A stretch of 64,000 nucleotides of DNA from Verrucomicrobiales bacterium (GCA_016795505.1 JAEUHH010000063.1:1-64000), one strand, 5' to 3'. Positions 26,519 to 36,573 are shown, counted from the first letter of the stretch. Notes: a model not told the origin generated them from the letters alone. Translations and numbers: made by a program.

Positions 26519-29500
26519 ATGATTGCTCCGATTTCCATCCGCTTTCGACCGGCCTCATGTCTTCATCGCTGCCTGGTCGGGCTCTGTCTCGGCCTGCTGC
26601 TGCCGGTGGTGATGCCCGGGCGGGCGGTGGCGCAGGCGCCGTCGGTGACGGGATTCGAGGCCCGGCACACGCACCCGGTCGATCTGACGCCGGATGGTGC
26701 GCGACTGTTGGCGGTGCACTCGGAGGCGGCGATGCTGAGCGTCTTCGATGTCTCGGGTGGCCCGGCGATGCTGGTGCGTCTCGGGCAGGTGCCGGTAGGG
26801 CTGGAGCCGGTCAGCGTGCGGGCCAGGACAAACAATGAGGCGTGGGTGGTGAGTGAGGTGTCGGACACGGTGACCATCGTGCTGCTCGATGGCGGCGTCG
26901 GCACCGTGGCGGGGGTGTTGCCGACGGGAGATGAGCCGTCGGATGTGGTTTTTGCCGCGGGCAAGGCATTCGTGAGTTGCGCGAGAGATCACGAAATCTG
27001 GGTCTATGATGTGGCCACGGGCGATCTGCTCGACCAGATCGCGGTGGAGGGGCTGAGTCCGTCGGCTCTGGCGGTGAGTCCTGACGGCAATCGGGTGTTT
27101 GCGGCTTTTTTGCTCTCTGGAAATGGCACCACGGTGCTGCCGCGCGACCTGGCTACGGCGCCGGGCAGCCCGACGAATGGGAATCTGCCGCCGGCGCCGC
27201 AGACGACGCAGATCGTGCCGGCGAGCGATGCGCGGATCACCTACACGGTGGTGGATCACGACATCGCCGAGATCGACACGGTGACTCACTCGGTGGTGCG
27301 CTACGTCGGGTCGGTGGGCACGAATCTGATGGGGCTGGCGGTGCGTCCGGACGGCAGTTCGCTGTGGGCGAGCCACACGGAGGCGCAGAATCTGATCGCC
27401 ACCGAGCCGGCTCTGAACGGACGCTTTGCCCTGAGTCGGCTGGGCGTGATCGACACGACCTCGGGGGTGGTCGGGACGCATGATTTGAATCCGGGTGTCG
27501 ATCTGGACCTGCTGCCCAACCCCGCGGCGCAGGCGACCGCGCTGTCGCAACCGACGGCGATGGTCTTCGAGCCGGGCGGTGCCCACCTGTGGGTGGCGGC
27601 GTTCGCGAGTGATCGGATCGCGCGGGTGGCGGCGGCCGATGGCTCGGTGGTGGAGCGGGTCGATGTGCGGATCGGCGGCTCGGGTGATGCGGATGAGATG
27701 CGCGGGCCACGGGGCGTGGCGTGGCAGGCGGCGACGGGCCGGCTTTATGTGCTGAACAAGATCAGCCAGACGCTGAGCGTGATCGACACTCTGGCACCGG
27801 TGCCGGCGGTGGTGGCGGAGACCCCGCTGAGCGAATACGAGCCCCTCCCGCCGGCGGTGAAAGCCGGGCGGGGCTATCTGTTCGATGCCCGCTTGAGCGG
27901 AAATGGGCTGGTATCCTGCGGGATCTGCCATCTCGATGCCGACCGTGACGGTCTGGCCTGGGATCTCGGTGATCCTGCGGGTGATCTGCAAACGGTGCTG
28001 GGGGCGAATCTCTCGATCCACGACACCACGCCGCGCACCCGGGTGATGCATCCGATGAAGGGACCGATGACGACCCAGACGCTGCGAGGGATGCAGACCG
28101 GGGCGCCCTTCCACTGGCGCGGCGACCGGGCGACGATCGCGGATTTCAATCCCACTTTCCCCAACCTGCTGGGCGGCGAGCCGATCGAGGCAGGAGACAT
28201 GGAGAACCTGACGGCGTATCTCATGACGCTGCGGCACCATCCGAATCCCCACCGCAATCTCGACCGCACGTTGCCGGCGAGTTTCGGCTCTGGGAATCCC
28301 ACGCGGGGGCGGGATCTGTTCAACGATCACCTCAAATCGCACTGCATCACCTGCCACGCCCTGCCGACGGGATCGGACAACAACATCGACCTGCCTCAGG
28401 AGGCCGGGCTGTCCCAGCCGGTGAAGACCCCGCCCCTGCGGACGGTGTATCAGCGGCTTTTCCTGAATCCGCAGCCCGGTGCGGTGTCCCTGAGCGGGTT
28501 CGGCCTGCTGCACGATGGCACCGGCTTCGAGCTGCCGATCGTGCATCCCTACGTGTTGGACAATCTCAGCACGTTGCAGGAGCTGCGCGACGTGTCGGCC
28601 TTCATGATGTGCTTCGATACCGGCACCGCCCCGACGGTCGGTCTGACCCGGCTCGCCGGGGTGTGGAATCGGACCGACGCCGGTCTGCTGGACGGCATCG
28701 CCCTGCTGGAGACCCGGGCCGCCACCACGGACTGTGAACTGGTGGTGCGCGGGGTGCGACAGGGCGTGACGCGGGCCTGGCACTACGACAAGGCGAGCCA
28801 GAGCTATCGATCTGACCGGGTCGAAGAGGGTCTGGTCGCACGGGCTACCCTGTTGAATGAGATCAGCGGCGCGGAGACGCTGGCATTCATGGGCGTTTTC
28901 CCCGGGCAGGGGCAGGCCATGGGCGGCGATGCCGATCTCGACGGGGTGCGCGATGGGAATGACCCGAGTCTGGCCACTTACGACGGGGCGCCGAGGATCG
29001 TGTCTCCGCCCCGCAGTCAGGCGGCGCCTCCGGGAGGGACGGTGACGCTGCGGGTCGCCTTCCAGGGCGGCTCGGCCACGGTGGCGTGGTATCGCAACGG
29101 CATTCTCCTCGATGGCGAGACAGGGGCGGAGCTTGTGCTCGATGCTCTGGTGTCGGGCGATGCGGGCAACTACCATGCGACGGTGACGAACAGCCTCGGC
29201 ACCGCGACCAGCAGCGTGGCGCGGGTCGATGTCTATGCCGCGCCGACGATCAAGACGCCGCCGGTGCCGCGGGCGGTGATCGAGGGCCGGAGCACCTTCC
29301 TGGCAGTGGCCGCGACCGGCAGCGCACTGGCCTACCAGTGGTATCGGAATGGCAAGGCGGTGGCCGGAGCCACGGCGGCGGTGCTGATGTTCCCCGGGGC
29401 TCAGGGCGCGGACGACGGCGACTACTCGGTGGCGGTGAGCAACGGCGCCGGCTCGGTGAACAGCATGCCGGTGAGACTGACGGTGATCCAGCGGCCGGTG

Positions 29501-30907
29501 ATCGCCACCCCGGTGACACTGCCGGCGGCGATCGTGGGTCAGGCCTATCTGGCGCCGCTCACGGCGGCGAACGCGCCGACGCGGTTTACCGTCGTGGGAT
29601 TACCCAAAGGGCTGTATGTGCCGAAGGGCCGGCTGGAGATCGCCGGGCGGGCGCTGGTCAGTGGTGTTTTCCCCGTGCGCATCACGGCCTACAACGCGGC
29701 CGGCTCCAGCGGGGTGGCGGTGACGGCGAATCTCGAGGTCAAACCATTCCCGGTCGCGGCCACGGGGATCTACGAAGGCAGCCTGCCGCGCCATCCGGCT
29801 TTGAACGACGGACTCGGAGGACATGTGATGGTGAATACGAGCGGCCTGTCGGTTTTTAGCGGCGTGCTGCGACTGGGGCGGGGGGGCTGGCGCCTGCGTG
29901 GCCAGTGGACGGTCACGGAGACCGAGGGGCCGAAAGTCACACTGCCGCTGCCGCGCAAGGGCCTGCCGCCGCTGTCGCTGGTGCTGGAGATCGACGTGAA
30001 CACCCGCACCCTGAGCGGCCGCGTCGAGGACGGCACCGAGTCGTGTCCGGTGACAGGGGGGAAGGCTATCGCCGATCCGCTGCCCTTTGCCGGCAATCAC
30101 AATGTGGCGCTGCTGGTGCCGCTGGCGTCGGAGGGCGACCCGGCCGTGCCACAGGGCGATGGCTTCGGCGGATTCGTGGTCACGCCAAAGGGCGTCGCGG
30201 TCGGTGCGTTGACGCTGGCCGACGGCTCGCTGGTCCGCTTTGCCGGCATGGTCACCGAGGGGGGCAGGGTCCATCTCTTTCAACCGCTTTATCGGGGCTG
30301 GGGCTCGCTGCTCGGTCAGTTGACGCTGGTGCCTGGCGGGGGGCATCGGCTGGCGGGTTCGGCATTGAGTTGGCGAAAAGATATCCAGCCCCTGCCGGGC
30401 CGTCTCTATCCCGGCGGTCATGGCACGCTCGATCTGCGCGTGCTCGGGGGGCTGCATGTCATACCGGCGAAGGGCGAAACCATCGTCGGACTCGGGCGGG
30501 CCGGCCTGGCTTTCACCGAGGGCGGTGCTCCCGACCCGGCGACGCGGCTGGATGTGGCGGAAATCGTTTTCCCGCCCCTGAATCCCTCGCGCGGGATCAT
30601 CGCGGGTGCCAATCCCGGCTACGTCGGAGTGGCCATGCTGCCGGGGGCGGGGATCAAGTTTGCCCCGGGGGTCACCGGTCTGTTCGCCGGCTCCTTCGCC
30701 CTGCTCGATCCCGATACCACGGTGCTCGGAAATCCCGTGCGACTCCGCAAGGCGGCCTTCCGCGGCATGATCGTGGACGATGGCAGCGGTCCGCGGGGCT
30801 ACGGCCACTTCCTGCTGCCCAAGATGCCCGAGACCGGTCCTCCGGCGACCACGCTGCGCACCTCGCCTTTTCTCTCCGGACGTGTCCGACTGAATCCGCT
30901 GCCCTGA
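26519..30907 (+). CDS. Exported beta-propeller / di-heme cytochrome c protein with Ig-like domains
   Basis: A 1462-residue protein with a signal peptide (LVGLCLGLLLPVVMPGRAVA). Residues about 50-440 form a YVTN-type beta propeller (repeats such as VSPDGNRVFAAF, VRPDGSSLWASH). A di-heme region follows, with CGICH at 467-471 and CITCH at 609-613. It resembles MauG/cytochrome c peroxidase-type proteins but is embedded in a surface protein. Two Ig-like domains (each with VAWYRNG or YQWYRNG and GDYSVAVSNGAG-type ends) and a He_PIG-like domain come next. The end is a domain of about 380 residues shared with the next gene (GPPATTLRTSPFLSG). It is likely outside the cell or in the periplasm. Substrate is unknown. 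Confidence 0.8.
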   Translation: MIAPISIRFRPASCLHRCLVGLCLGLLLPVVMPGRAVAQAPSVTGFEARHTHPVDLTPDGARLLAVHSEAAMLSVFDVSGGPAMLVRLGQVPVGLEPVSVRARTNNEAWVVSEVSDTVTIVLLDGGVGTVAGVLPTGDEPSDVVFAAGKAFVSCARDHEIWVYDVATGDLLDQIAVEGLSPSALAVSPDGNRVFAAFLLSGNGTTVLPRDLATAPGSPTNGNLPPAPQTTQIVPASDARITYTVVDHDIAEIDTVTHSVVRYVGSVGTNLMGLAVRPDGSSLWASHTEAQNLIATEPALNGRFALSRLGVIDTTSGVVGTHDLNPGVDLDLLPNPAAQATALSQPTAMVFEPGGAHLWVAAFASDRIARVAAADGSVVERVDVRIGGSGDADEMRGPRGVAWQAATGRLYVLNKISQTLSVIDTLAPVPAVVAETPLSEYEPLPPAVKAGRGYLFDARLSGNGLVSCGICHLDADRDGLAWDLGDPAGDLQTVLGANLSIHDTTPRTRVMHPMKGPMTTQTLRGMQTGAPFHWRGDRATIADFNPTFPNLLGGEPIEAGDMENLTAYLMTLRHHPNPHRNLDRTLPASFGSGNPTRGRDLFNDHLKSHCITCHALPTGSDNNIDLPQEAGLSQPVKTPPLRTVYQRLFLNPQPGAVSLSGFGLLHDGTGFELPIVHPYVLDNLSTLQELRDVSAFMMCFDTGTAPTVGLTRLAGVWNRTDAGLLDGIALLETRAATTDCELVVRGVRQGVTRAWHYDKASQSYRSDRVEEGLVARATLLNEISGAETLAFMGVFPGQGQAMGGDADLDGVRDGNDPSLATYDGAPRIVSPPRSQAAPPGGTVTLRVAFQGGSATVAWYRNGILLDGETGAELVLDALVSGDAGNYHATVTNSLGTATSSVARVDVYAAPTIKTPPVPRAVIEGRSTFLAVAATGSALAYQWYRNGKAVAGATAAVLMFPGAQGADDGDYSVAVSNGAGSVNSMPVRLTVIQRPVIATPVTLPAAIVGQAYLAPLTAANAPTRFTVVGLPKGLYVPKGRLEIAGRALVSGVFPVRITAYNAAGSSGVAVTANLEVKPFPVAATGIYEGSLPRHPALNDGLGGHVMVNTSGLSVFSGVLRLGRGGWRLRGQWTVTETEGPKVTLPLPRKGLPPLSLVLEIDVNTRTLSGRVEDGTESCPVTGGKAIADPLPFAGNHNVALLVPLASEGDPAVPQGDGFGGFVVTPKGVAVGALTLADGSLVRFAGMVTEGGRVHLFQPLYRGWGSLLGQLTLVPGGGHRLAGSALSWRKDIQPLPGRLYPGGHGTLDLRVLGGLHVIPAKGETIVGLGRAGLAFTEGGAPDPATRLDVAEIVFPPLNPSRGIIAGANPGYVGVAMLPGAGIKFAPGVTGLFAGSFALLDPDTTVLGNPVRLRKAAFRGMIVDDGSGPRGYGHFLLPKMPETGPPATTLRTSPFLSGRVRLNPLP

Positions 30908-31019
30908 TCGGCGCGGACTCGACCCACCCCTTTGCTGACCCTGACCCAACCAGATAAACAAAAAACCGAATGACAGCCTCCGGGCGCCTGTCCCTGTCGC
31001 TGCCAGATCAACGAACAAT

Positions 31020-34000
31020 ATGAAGATGAAACGACCTCCCGGACGGCTGCTGCTGGCAGCAGCCAGTCTGACTCTCGGGTGTTCCGGCGCGATGGCCGGC
31101 ACCATCACCAACACCGATCCAGCGGCCGGTGGCGTCGGGTATGCACACACCGTAGCCCTGGACGCCAACGACTCCGCAGGTCTGTCCAATCACGTGGGCG
31201 CCTGGAGCTGGGAGGACAATTCCTTGTTAGCGCCCGGCGAGCCGCCGGTCGGCTGGACGCACACCTCCCGCTGGGTCGCGCTGACCCTGCAGCGGCCCAC
31301 GGTGTTGACCATCACGATGACTCGCGATGCCAATGTCCCGTGGCCGAGCGGCAGCAATCCCGACCGCAAAGCCTCGGTTGCCTCGATGTATCCATCGCTG
31401 TCACTCTGGCAGGGATGGGACAATGACGGTGCGGACGATCACACCTACAACAACCGGGGGAATGTCGCCTGGGCCGAAGATTTGGTCTATTTGGACCACA
31501 TCGACAACGCAACCCAGGAGACGATCCAGCGGTCCTGGGTCCTTCCTGCCGGAAATTTCACTCTCGCTCTGGGCAGCAATGCGCCCGCCAATGACACGGA
31601 TCGTCAGGGCTTCAGCATCGCGTTCAGCACATCGACCGCCGCGGCCGCTGATCCGGCGGCGGGCGGCGTCGGCTATGGCCGCACCGTGGTGGTCGATCGT
31701 ACCGATGGAGGATCGTTCTCCGAACACGTTGGCGCCTGGAGCTGGGAGGACAATGCCCTGTTTGCTCCCGGGCAGCCGCCCGTCGGCTGGACCCACACCT
31801 CGAAGTGGGTGGCCCTCCGGGTGCTCCGCGACACGGTATTCACAGTCACCATGCAGCGCGATGCGAATGTTCCGTGGCCCAGCAATGCCGATCCGAATCG
31901 CAAAGCCGACACCTCCTCGATGTTTCCGTCCCTGACGGTCTATCAGGGCTGGGACAACGACGGCTCCGACAACCACACCTACAACAACCGCGGCAACGTC
32001 GATTGGGCCGAGGACCTCGCCTACCTCGATCATGTGGACAATTCCACCGCGGCGACGATCACCCGCAGTTGGTTCCTGCCGGCTGGTGATTACTCTCTCG
32101 CCCTCGGTAGCAACGCTCCGGCGAACAACACGAACCGCCAGGGCTTCAGCTTCACCTATTCGACCCAGCCGTCGGCGGCGGTCGATCCGAAAGCCACGCC
32201 CGGCGGCGTCGGCTATGCCCGTACCCTCTCCGTCGCTGGCGGCGACGATGGGGCTTTCTCATCGCATGTCGGTGCCTGGAGCTGGGAGGACAATGCCCTC
32301 TTCGCCCCCGGTGAGCAGCCGGTCGGCTGGACGCACACGTCGAACTGGCTCGCGCTGAATGTCGAGGAAGACGCCTTCTTCACCGTGAAGATGGAGCGCG
32401 ACGCCACCGTCCCGTGGCCCAGCAATGCCGACCCGAACCGCAAAGCGGATATCAGCTCCATGTTCCCCTCGCTGACGATCTATCGCGGCTGGGACAATGA
32501 CGGAGGCGACAACCACACCTACAACAACCGCGGTCGCGTCGCCTGGGCGGAGGACCTGCGCTACCTCGACCATGTGGACAACTCCACCCGCGACGGCATC
32601 ACCCGGACCTGGCGCCTGCCCCGCGGACAGTACAGCCTCGCCCTCGGGAGCAATGCCCCCGCCACCAATCCGCTGCGGCAGGGCTATCGGCTCAGCTATA
32701 CCACCGATGCTTTCGCGCCCATCTTCACCGGCGATCCGGCGGCTGGCGGAGTCGGCTATGCCCGTGTCATCACCGTGGGCAGCGGCGATACCGGCACGTT
32801 CTCCGATCACGTCGGCGCCTGGAGCTGGGAGGACAATGCCCTCTTCAGCCCCGGACAGCCGCCCGTCGGCTGGACCCACACGTCCAACTGGGTCGGCGTA
32901 CACATCACCGAGCCGCTCACCCTGGACATCACCATGACCCGTGATGCCACGGTTCCCTGGCCCAGCGGATCGAATCCCGATCGGAAAGCTGACACCAGCT
33001 CCATGTTCCCATCCCTGACGCTGTATCGGGGCTGGAACAACCACGGGTCCGACAGCCACACCTACAACAATCGCGGCGACGTGAGCTGGGCTCCCGATCT
33101 CGATTACCTCGATCATTTCGACAACTCGACCGCAGAGACCATCACCCGGTCCTGGACCCTCGCGCCCGGCTACTACACCCTCGCACTGGGCAGCAATGCC
33201 CCGGCGACGAACACCAACCGGCAGGGTTACGCCTTCAGTTGGACCACCTCCGCCGCCCGCTGGCTGCCGCCGCTGATCACCGGCCAACCCCGCGGGATCA
33301 CCACCGTGGAAGGCCGGCGCGTCGTCCTCGGCGTCAGGGCCTCCGGCGTCGGACTCGGCTACCGGTGGTTCCACGATGGCGTCCCGGTGCCCGGAGCGGA
33401 TCAGCCGACCCTCGCGATCGATCCGGCCACCGAAGGCGACGGCGGCGAATACGTCGCCGAAGTCCGCAATACCGCCGGCTGGGTGCTCAGCGATCCCGCC
33501 ACCGTCACCGTGGTCGTCTCTCCCGACCTCGTGCCGCCGACTGTGCCGAGCCTGGCCATCGGGCAGAATGCCGCGTTCAGCTTCGGACCCGTGCCGAATG
33601 CCTACTACATCATCCAGGGACTGCCCCGCGGCCTCAGTTACGATCGCGTCACCGGCGCGATCATCGGCCGACCCGCCGTCTCCGGCCGATTCCCCATCGT
33701 CGTCACCCTGGTGAATGCCGCCGGCCGCAGCCAGCCCGTCACCGTGGAGTTGGTCATCGATGCCATGCCCGCGGGCACCACCGGCAATTTCTTTGCCGTG
33801 CTCGGACGCTCCGCCCTGGTCAATGACCAGCTCGGCGGCTGCATCCTCCTGCGAGTCAGCCCCACCGGAGCCTACACCGCTGCCCTGAAGCTCGGGATGC
33901 GCGGCTACAGCGCCAAAGGCATGCTCACCCTGGCTCCCGGCAGCGATTCGCCGACGGCGACCTTCACCATCACGCCTCCCGGCCGCGCCCCCATCACCGT

Positions 34001-34955
34001 GGATCTCACCATCCAGGGAGACAGCGGCGTCGCCGAAGGCACCGTCACCGATGGCAACGAGTCCCTCGAGTTTGCCGCGCGCCAGCCGCTCGACGACACC
34101 ACCGCCTTCGCCGGACAGCACACCTTCGCCCTGTTGCCCGACCGCACCCTGGTGGGGAATGCCGCCGTGCCCCAGGGATACTCCGTCGGCGTGCTCCGCA
34201 TCGATGCCGCCGGCCTCGCCCGCGGTGCCATCGCGCTCGCCGATGGTGCCACCGTGCCGTTCGCCAGCTACCTCGATGTCCACAGCCAGATACCCATGTA
34301 TCTGCCGCTCTATCGCGGCGGAGGCTCCCTCATCGGCACCCTGCACGTCGACAACGACGCGGGTCATGGCGATCTCGCCCTGTCGGCCCTCGATTGGTTC
34401 AAGAACGCCCTGCCCGACAGCTCCAGAGAGCGCGTCTACAAAGACGGCTTCGGCCCGATGAGCCTCGACACGGTCGGTCGGCGATACGATGCCACCCTCC
34501 AGCCGCTCGATGCCCTGGGGCTCGCCGCCAATGCGGCCGGCAATGCTCTGATCACCTTCGAGGGGGGCGGAGTCACCGACCCGGCCACCCGGCTCGATGC
34601 CGTGGTCGAAGTCGTCGCGGGCGATGCCGCCCCGGTGAAAGTCGTCTCCGCCAATCCCGGTGCCCTCTCGATGCTCGTCCGGCGCTCCCTGCCCACCGCC
34701 GGTGTACCCGTGCGGCGGACCGGCTTCTCCGGCGGCGTCTTCACCCTGGTCGATGCCGATGCCACCGTCACCCCGGCGGTGAACCGCACCCGGCAGTCCG
34801 TCTTCAAAGGCCTCATCGTCCACGATGGCGACAGCCCGAAGATCTACGGCTACTTCCTGCTCCCGCAGATGCCCAGCGCCGGTCCGCCGGCCACCAGCCT
34901 CCGGACATCGCCCATCCTCTCGGGGAATTTCCTCCTCGAGCCCCACACCCCCTGA
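31020..34955 (+). CDS. Surface protein with four tandem Trp/His-rich repeats, Ig-like domains and shared C-terminal domain
   Basis: A 1311-residue exported protein. Four repeats of about 180 residues start near residues 33, 211, 389 and 572. Each carries HVGAWSWEDN, PVGWTHTS.W, VPWPS.....R, QGWDNDG with HTYNNRG, and LALGSNAPA. An Ig-like domain (YRWFHDG), a He_PIG-like domain (IQGLPRGLSYD) and the shared C-terminal domain (GPPATSLRTSPILSG) follow. The invariant Trp, His and Asp residues suggest ligand or metal binding. From memory, the repeat plan resembles the methanotroph Cu(I)-binding surface protein CorA, whose gene also sits beside a di-heme cytochrome c peroxidase gene; I could not check this. 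The start is the first of two close ATGs. It follows the cytochrome gene after 112 bp. Confidence 0.75.
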   Translation: MKMKRPPGRLLLAAASLTLGCSGAMAGTITNTDPAAGGVGYAHTVALDANDSAGLSNHVGAWSWEDNSLLAPGEPPVGWTHTSRWVALTLQRPTVLTITMTRDANVPWPSGSNPDRKASVASMYPSLSLWQGWDNDGADDHTYNNRGNVAWAEDLVYLDHIDNATQETIQRSWVLPAGNFTLALGSNAPANDTDRQGFSIAFSTSTAAAADPAAGGVGYGRTVVVDRTDGGSFSEHVGAWSWEDNALFAPGQPPVGWTHTSKWVALRVLRDTVFTVTMQRDANVPWPSNADPNRKADTSSMFPSLTVYQGWDNDGSDNHTYNNRGNVDWAEDLAYLDHVDNSTAATITRSWFLPAGDYSLALGSNAPANNTNRQGFSFTYSTQPSAAVDPKATPGGVGYARTLSVAGGDDGAFSSHVGAWSWEDNALFAPGEQPVGWTHTSNWLALNVEEDAFFTVKMERDATVPWPSNADPNRKADISSMFPSLTIYRGWDNDGGDNHTYNNRGRVAWAEDLRYLDHVDNSTRDGITRTWRLPRGQYSLALGSNAPATNPLRQGYRLSYTTDAFAPIFTGDPAAGGVGYARVITVGSGDTGTFSDHVGAWSWEDNALFSPGQPPVGWTHTSNWVGVHITEPLTLDITMTRDATVPWPSGSNPDRKADTSSMFPSLTLYRGWNNHGSDSHTYNNRGDVSWAPDLDYLDHFDNSTAETITRSWTLAPGYYTLALGSNAPATNTNRQGYAFSWTTSAARWLPPLITGQPRGITTVEGRRVVLGVRASGVGLGYRWFHDGVPVPGADQPTLAIDPATEGDGGEYVAEVRNTAGWVLSDPATVTVVVSPDLVPPTVPSLAIGQNAAFSFGPVPNAYYIIQGLPRGLSYDRVTGAIIGRPAVSGRFPIVVTLVNAAGRSQPVTVELVIDAMPAGTTGNFFAVLGRSALVNDQLGGCILLRVSPTGAYTAALKLGMRGYSAKGMLTLAPGSDSPTATFTITPPGRAPITVDLTIQGDSGVAEGTVTDGNESLEFAARQPLDDTTAFAGQHTFALLPDRTLVGNAAVPQGYSVGVLRIDAAGLARGAIALADGATVPFASYLDVHSQIPMYLPLYRGGGSLIGTLHVDNDAGHGDLALSALDWFKNALPDSSRERVYKDGFGPMSLDTVGRRYDATLQPLDALGLAANAAGNALITFEGGGVTDPATRLDAVVEVVAGDAAPVKVVSANPGALSMLVRRSLPTAGVPVRRTGFSGGVFTLVDADATVTPAVNRTRQSVFKGLIVHDGDSPKIYGYFLLPQMPSAGPPATSLRTSPILSGNFLLEPHTP

Positions 34956-34988
34956 TGTCCCGCCCTTCCTCGGGTAGTTAAAAAAAGT

Positions 34989-35022
34989 GGGGGGTCGGGT
35001 CGATCCATCGGCCCGGCCCCCC
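34989..35022 (-). terminator. Strong GC hairpin beside an A-tract
   Basis: The plus strand reads AAAAAAA (34980-34986), then GGGGGGTCGGGTCGAT, two bases, and ATCGGCCCGGCCCCCC. The arms pair almost completely. The run of T's follows the stem only on the minus strand, so it has the form of a minus-strand intrinsic terminator. On the plus strand it would be a hairpin between the repeat protein and the gene at 35082. Confidence 0.4.
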
Positions 35023-35081
35023 ATGGACCCGGAGGAGAAAAGAACACCCACCCACACCACCGATTCCCCCTTTTGCCCGCC

Positions 35082-36284
35082 ATGTCGTCGATTCGCCGCT
35101 TCCTGCCGCTGCTGGCCGCCGCCGCCGCCGTCCTCATCATCGGCCGCCAGCCCGCCGCCGCCCACCATGGGCGCGACTTTCTGCTCGTGCAGGACTACTA
35201 CCTGCCCGGCCTGCTCGACGGCGTGCTGGTGAATAATTTCGAAGCCACCCGCACCGATACCGACTTCGAGTACGGCCTCGAGCCCGAGATCCTCATCGGC
35301 ATCCTGCCACGCGTCGCCGTCGGCGTCTCCGTGGGCTTCGTTGACCAGCCCGGCGCCGGCTGGACCTACGACTCCGTCATGCCCTCCGTCCACATCCAGA
35401 TCACGCCGCCCGATTCCGACTTTCCCATCCGCCTCGCCGTGTCCGCCGCCTACGAGTTTGCCTCGGGGGATGGCGCCGCCGGCCATCTCCATGGCAGCCC
35501 GGCCGCCATTTCCTCAAAAAGCGCCTCTTCCGCGAAAGGCCGCCCCGCCACCTCATCCACCCGCCGACGGAGTAGCCAGACTTCCTCCTCGAAAAGCAGC
35601 GGACCCTCCTCCAGCCCAAAACCCCTCGTCGCCACCCCGTCCAGCCCGCCGGTCGAGAGCTACTCGGCTCCCGGCGATGGCGGCGTCGTCCCCGCCGTGG
35701 CCTCCACGCTCGACAGTGGCACCGCCCCCAGCACCGGCACCGACCTCGGGCCCGACGCCCCGCCTGGCGGCACCCCCGTCCACGATCACAGCAGCCATGA
35801 CCATGGCAGCCACGACCACGGCAGCAGCGCCGGCCCGGCCGGCGGCACCGATCCTGCCGCGACCGGCGCCGATCCCGCCCAGGCCGAAGGCGCGGGCCAC
35901 GACCACACCGCCGGCGGCGACAGCCATCACCACGGCGGCTCCAGCATCCACAGCCACGGGCAGGATGCCTTCATCGGCCGACTCATCCTCGAGGCCGACC
36001 TCACCGACGCCGACAAACTCGTGCTGAACCTCCTCAACGTCACCCCCGCCGAGGGCGAAGGCGCCTGGGGCTATGCCGCCGGCGTGCGGCACAACCTGAC
36101 CCACCAGTTCTCCCTGAGCCTCGAGGCCATGGGCGACTTTTCCGAGGATGGCTACCACGAGATCAATGTCGGCGCCTTCCTCGTGCCCGACCATCACATC
36201 ACCCTCCGCGCCGGCGTCGGCTTCGGCCTCACCCCCGCCAGTCCCGATCTCGCCCTCCGCGCCGGAGTCGTGTGGCGGTTTTGA
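35082..36284 (+). CDS. Outer-membrane barrel-like protein with long His-rich loop
   Basis: A 400-residue protein; the ATG at 35082 is the first in frame, and a purine-rich GGAGGAG lies some 45 bp upstream. A signal peptide (FLPLLAAAAAVLIIG) is followed by HHGRDFLLVQDYYLPG and beta strands ending in the aromatic C-terminus RAGVVWRF, as in outer-membrane barrels. Between strands, residues of about 145-300 are a Ser/Pro/Gly/His-rich insert with HDHSSHDHGSHDHG and GHDHTAGGDSHHHGG, which should bind divalent metals. It is the last gene of the four-gene surface cluster. The metal-sensing or uptake role is inferred. Confidence 0.7.
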   Translation: MSSIRRFLPLLAAAAAVLIIGRQPAAAHHGRDFLLVQDYYLPGLLDGVLVNNFEATRTDTDFEYGLEPEILIGILPRVAVGVSVGFVDQPGAGWTYDSVMPSVHIQITPPDSDFPIRLAVSAAYEFASGDGAAGHLHGSPAAISSKSASSAKGRPATSSTRRRSSQTSSSKSSGPSSSPKPLVATPSSPPVESYSAPGDGGVVPAVASTLDSGTAPSTGTDLGPDAPPGGTPVHDHSSHDHGSHDHGSSAGPAGGTDPAATGADPAQAEGAGHDHTAGGDSHHHGGSSIHSHGQDAFIGRLILEADLTDADKLVLNLLNVTPAEGEGAWGYAAGVRHNLTHQFSLSLEAMGDFSEDGYHEINVGAFLVPDHHITLRAGVGFGLTPASPDLALRAGVVWRF

Positions 36285-36310
36285 GCCGCCGGTCCCGGAT
36301 CAGATTGGCT

Positions 36311-36573
36311 TCCAGCAGATTCAGGGAGGCCAGCAGATTTTTTTGGATGGGTAAGCCTGAAAGCAGCGAAGGAGGCCCACGGAATGCACGGAAAGGCACG
36401 GAAAAAGAGGCGGAAGGGAAAAGCCGATCAAACTCTACCGGAAAGGCGAATCTCAAGAAATGATTCAAAACCTCCACCTTCCGTGAAATTCCGTGCCTTC
36501 CGTGGGCCCTCCTCCGCCTTTCCGGCATAAACCTGCCCCGAATCTGCTGGCCTCCCTGAATCTGCTGGAGATC
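36311..36573. repeat. Double-hairpin TIR element, unit R3
   Basis: Same terminal sequences as R1 (CCAGCAGATTCAGGGAGGCC and its inverse) and the same inner stem. It is the first of three head-to-tail units with a period of 306-309 bp. Confidence 0.88.

Noticed and set aside
26555-29176. An 873-residue antisense frame
   Set aside because: Arg/His-rich complement of the cytochrome gene; the heme and propeller motifs lie on the other strand.
32259-35492. A 1077-residue antisense frame
   Set aside because: It is the complement of the repeat surface protein, with Gly/Asp/Glu-rich sequence typical of antisense GC-rich DNA.
35341-36027. A 228-residue Pro/Ala/Thr-rich plus-strand frame
   Set aside because: Out-of-frame reading of the His-rich outer-membrane gene.
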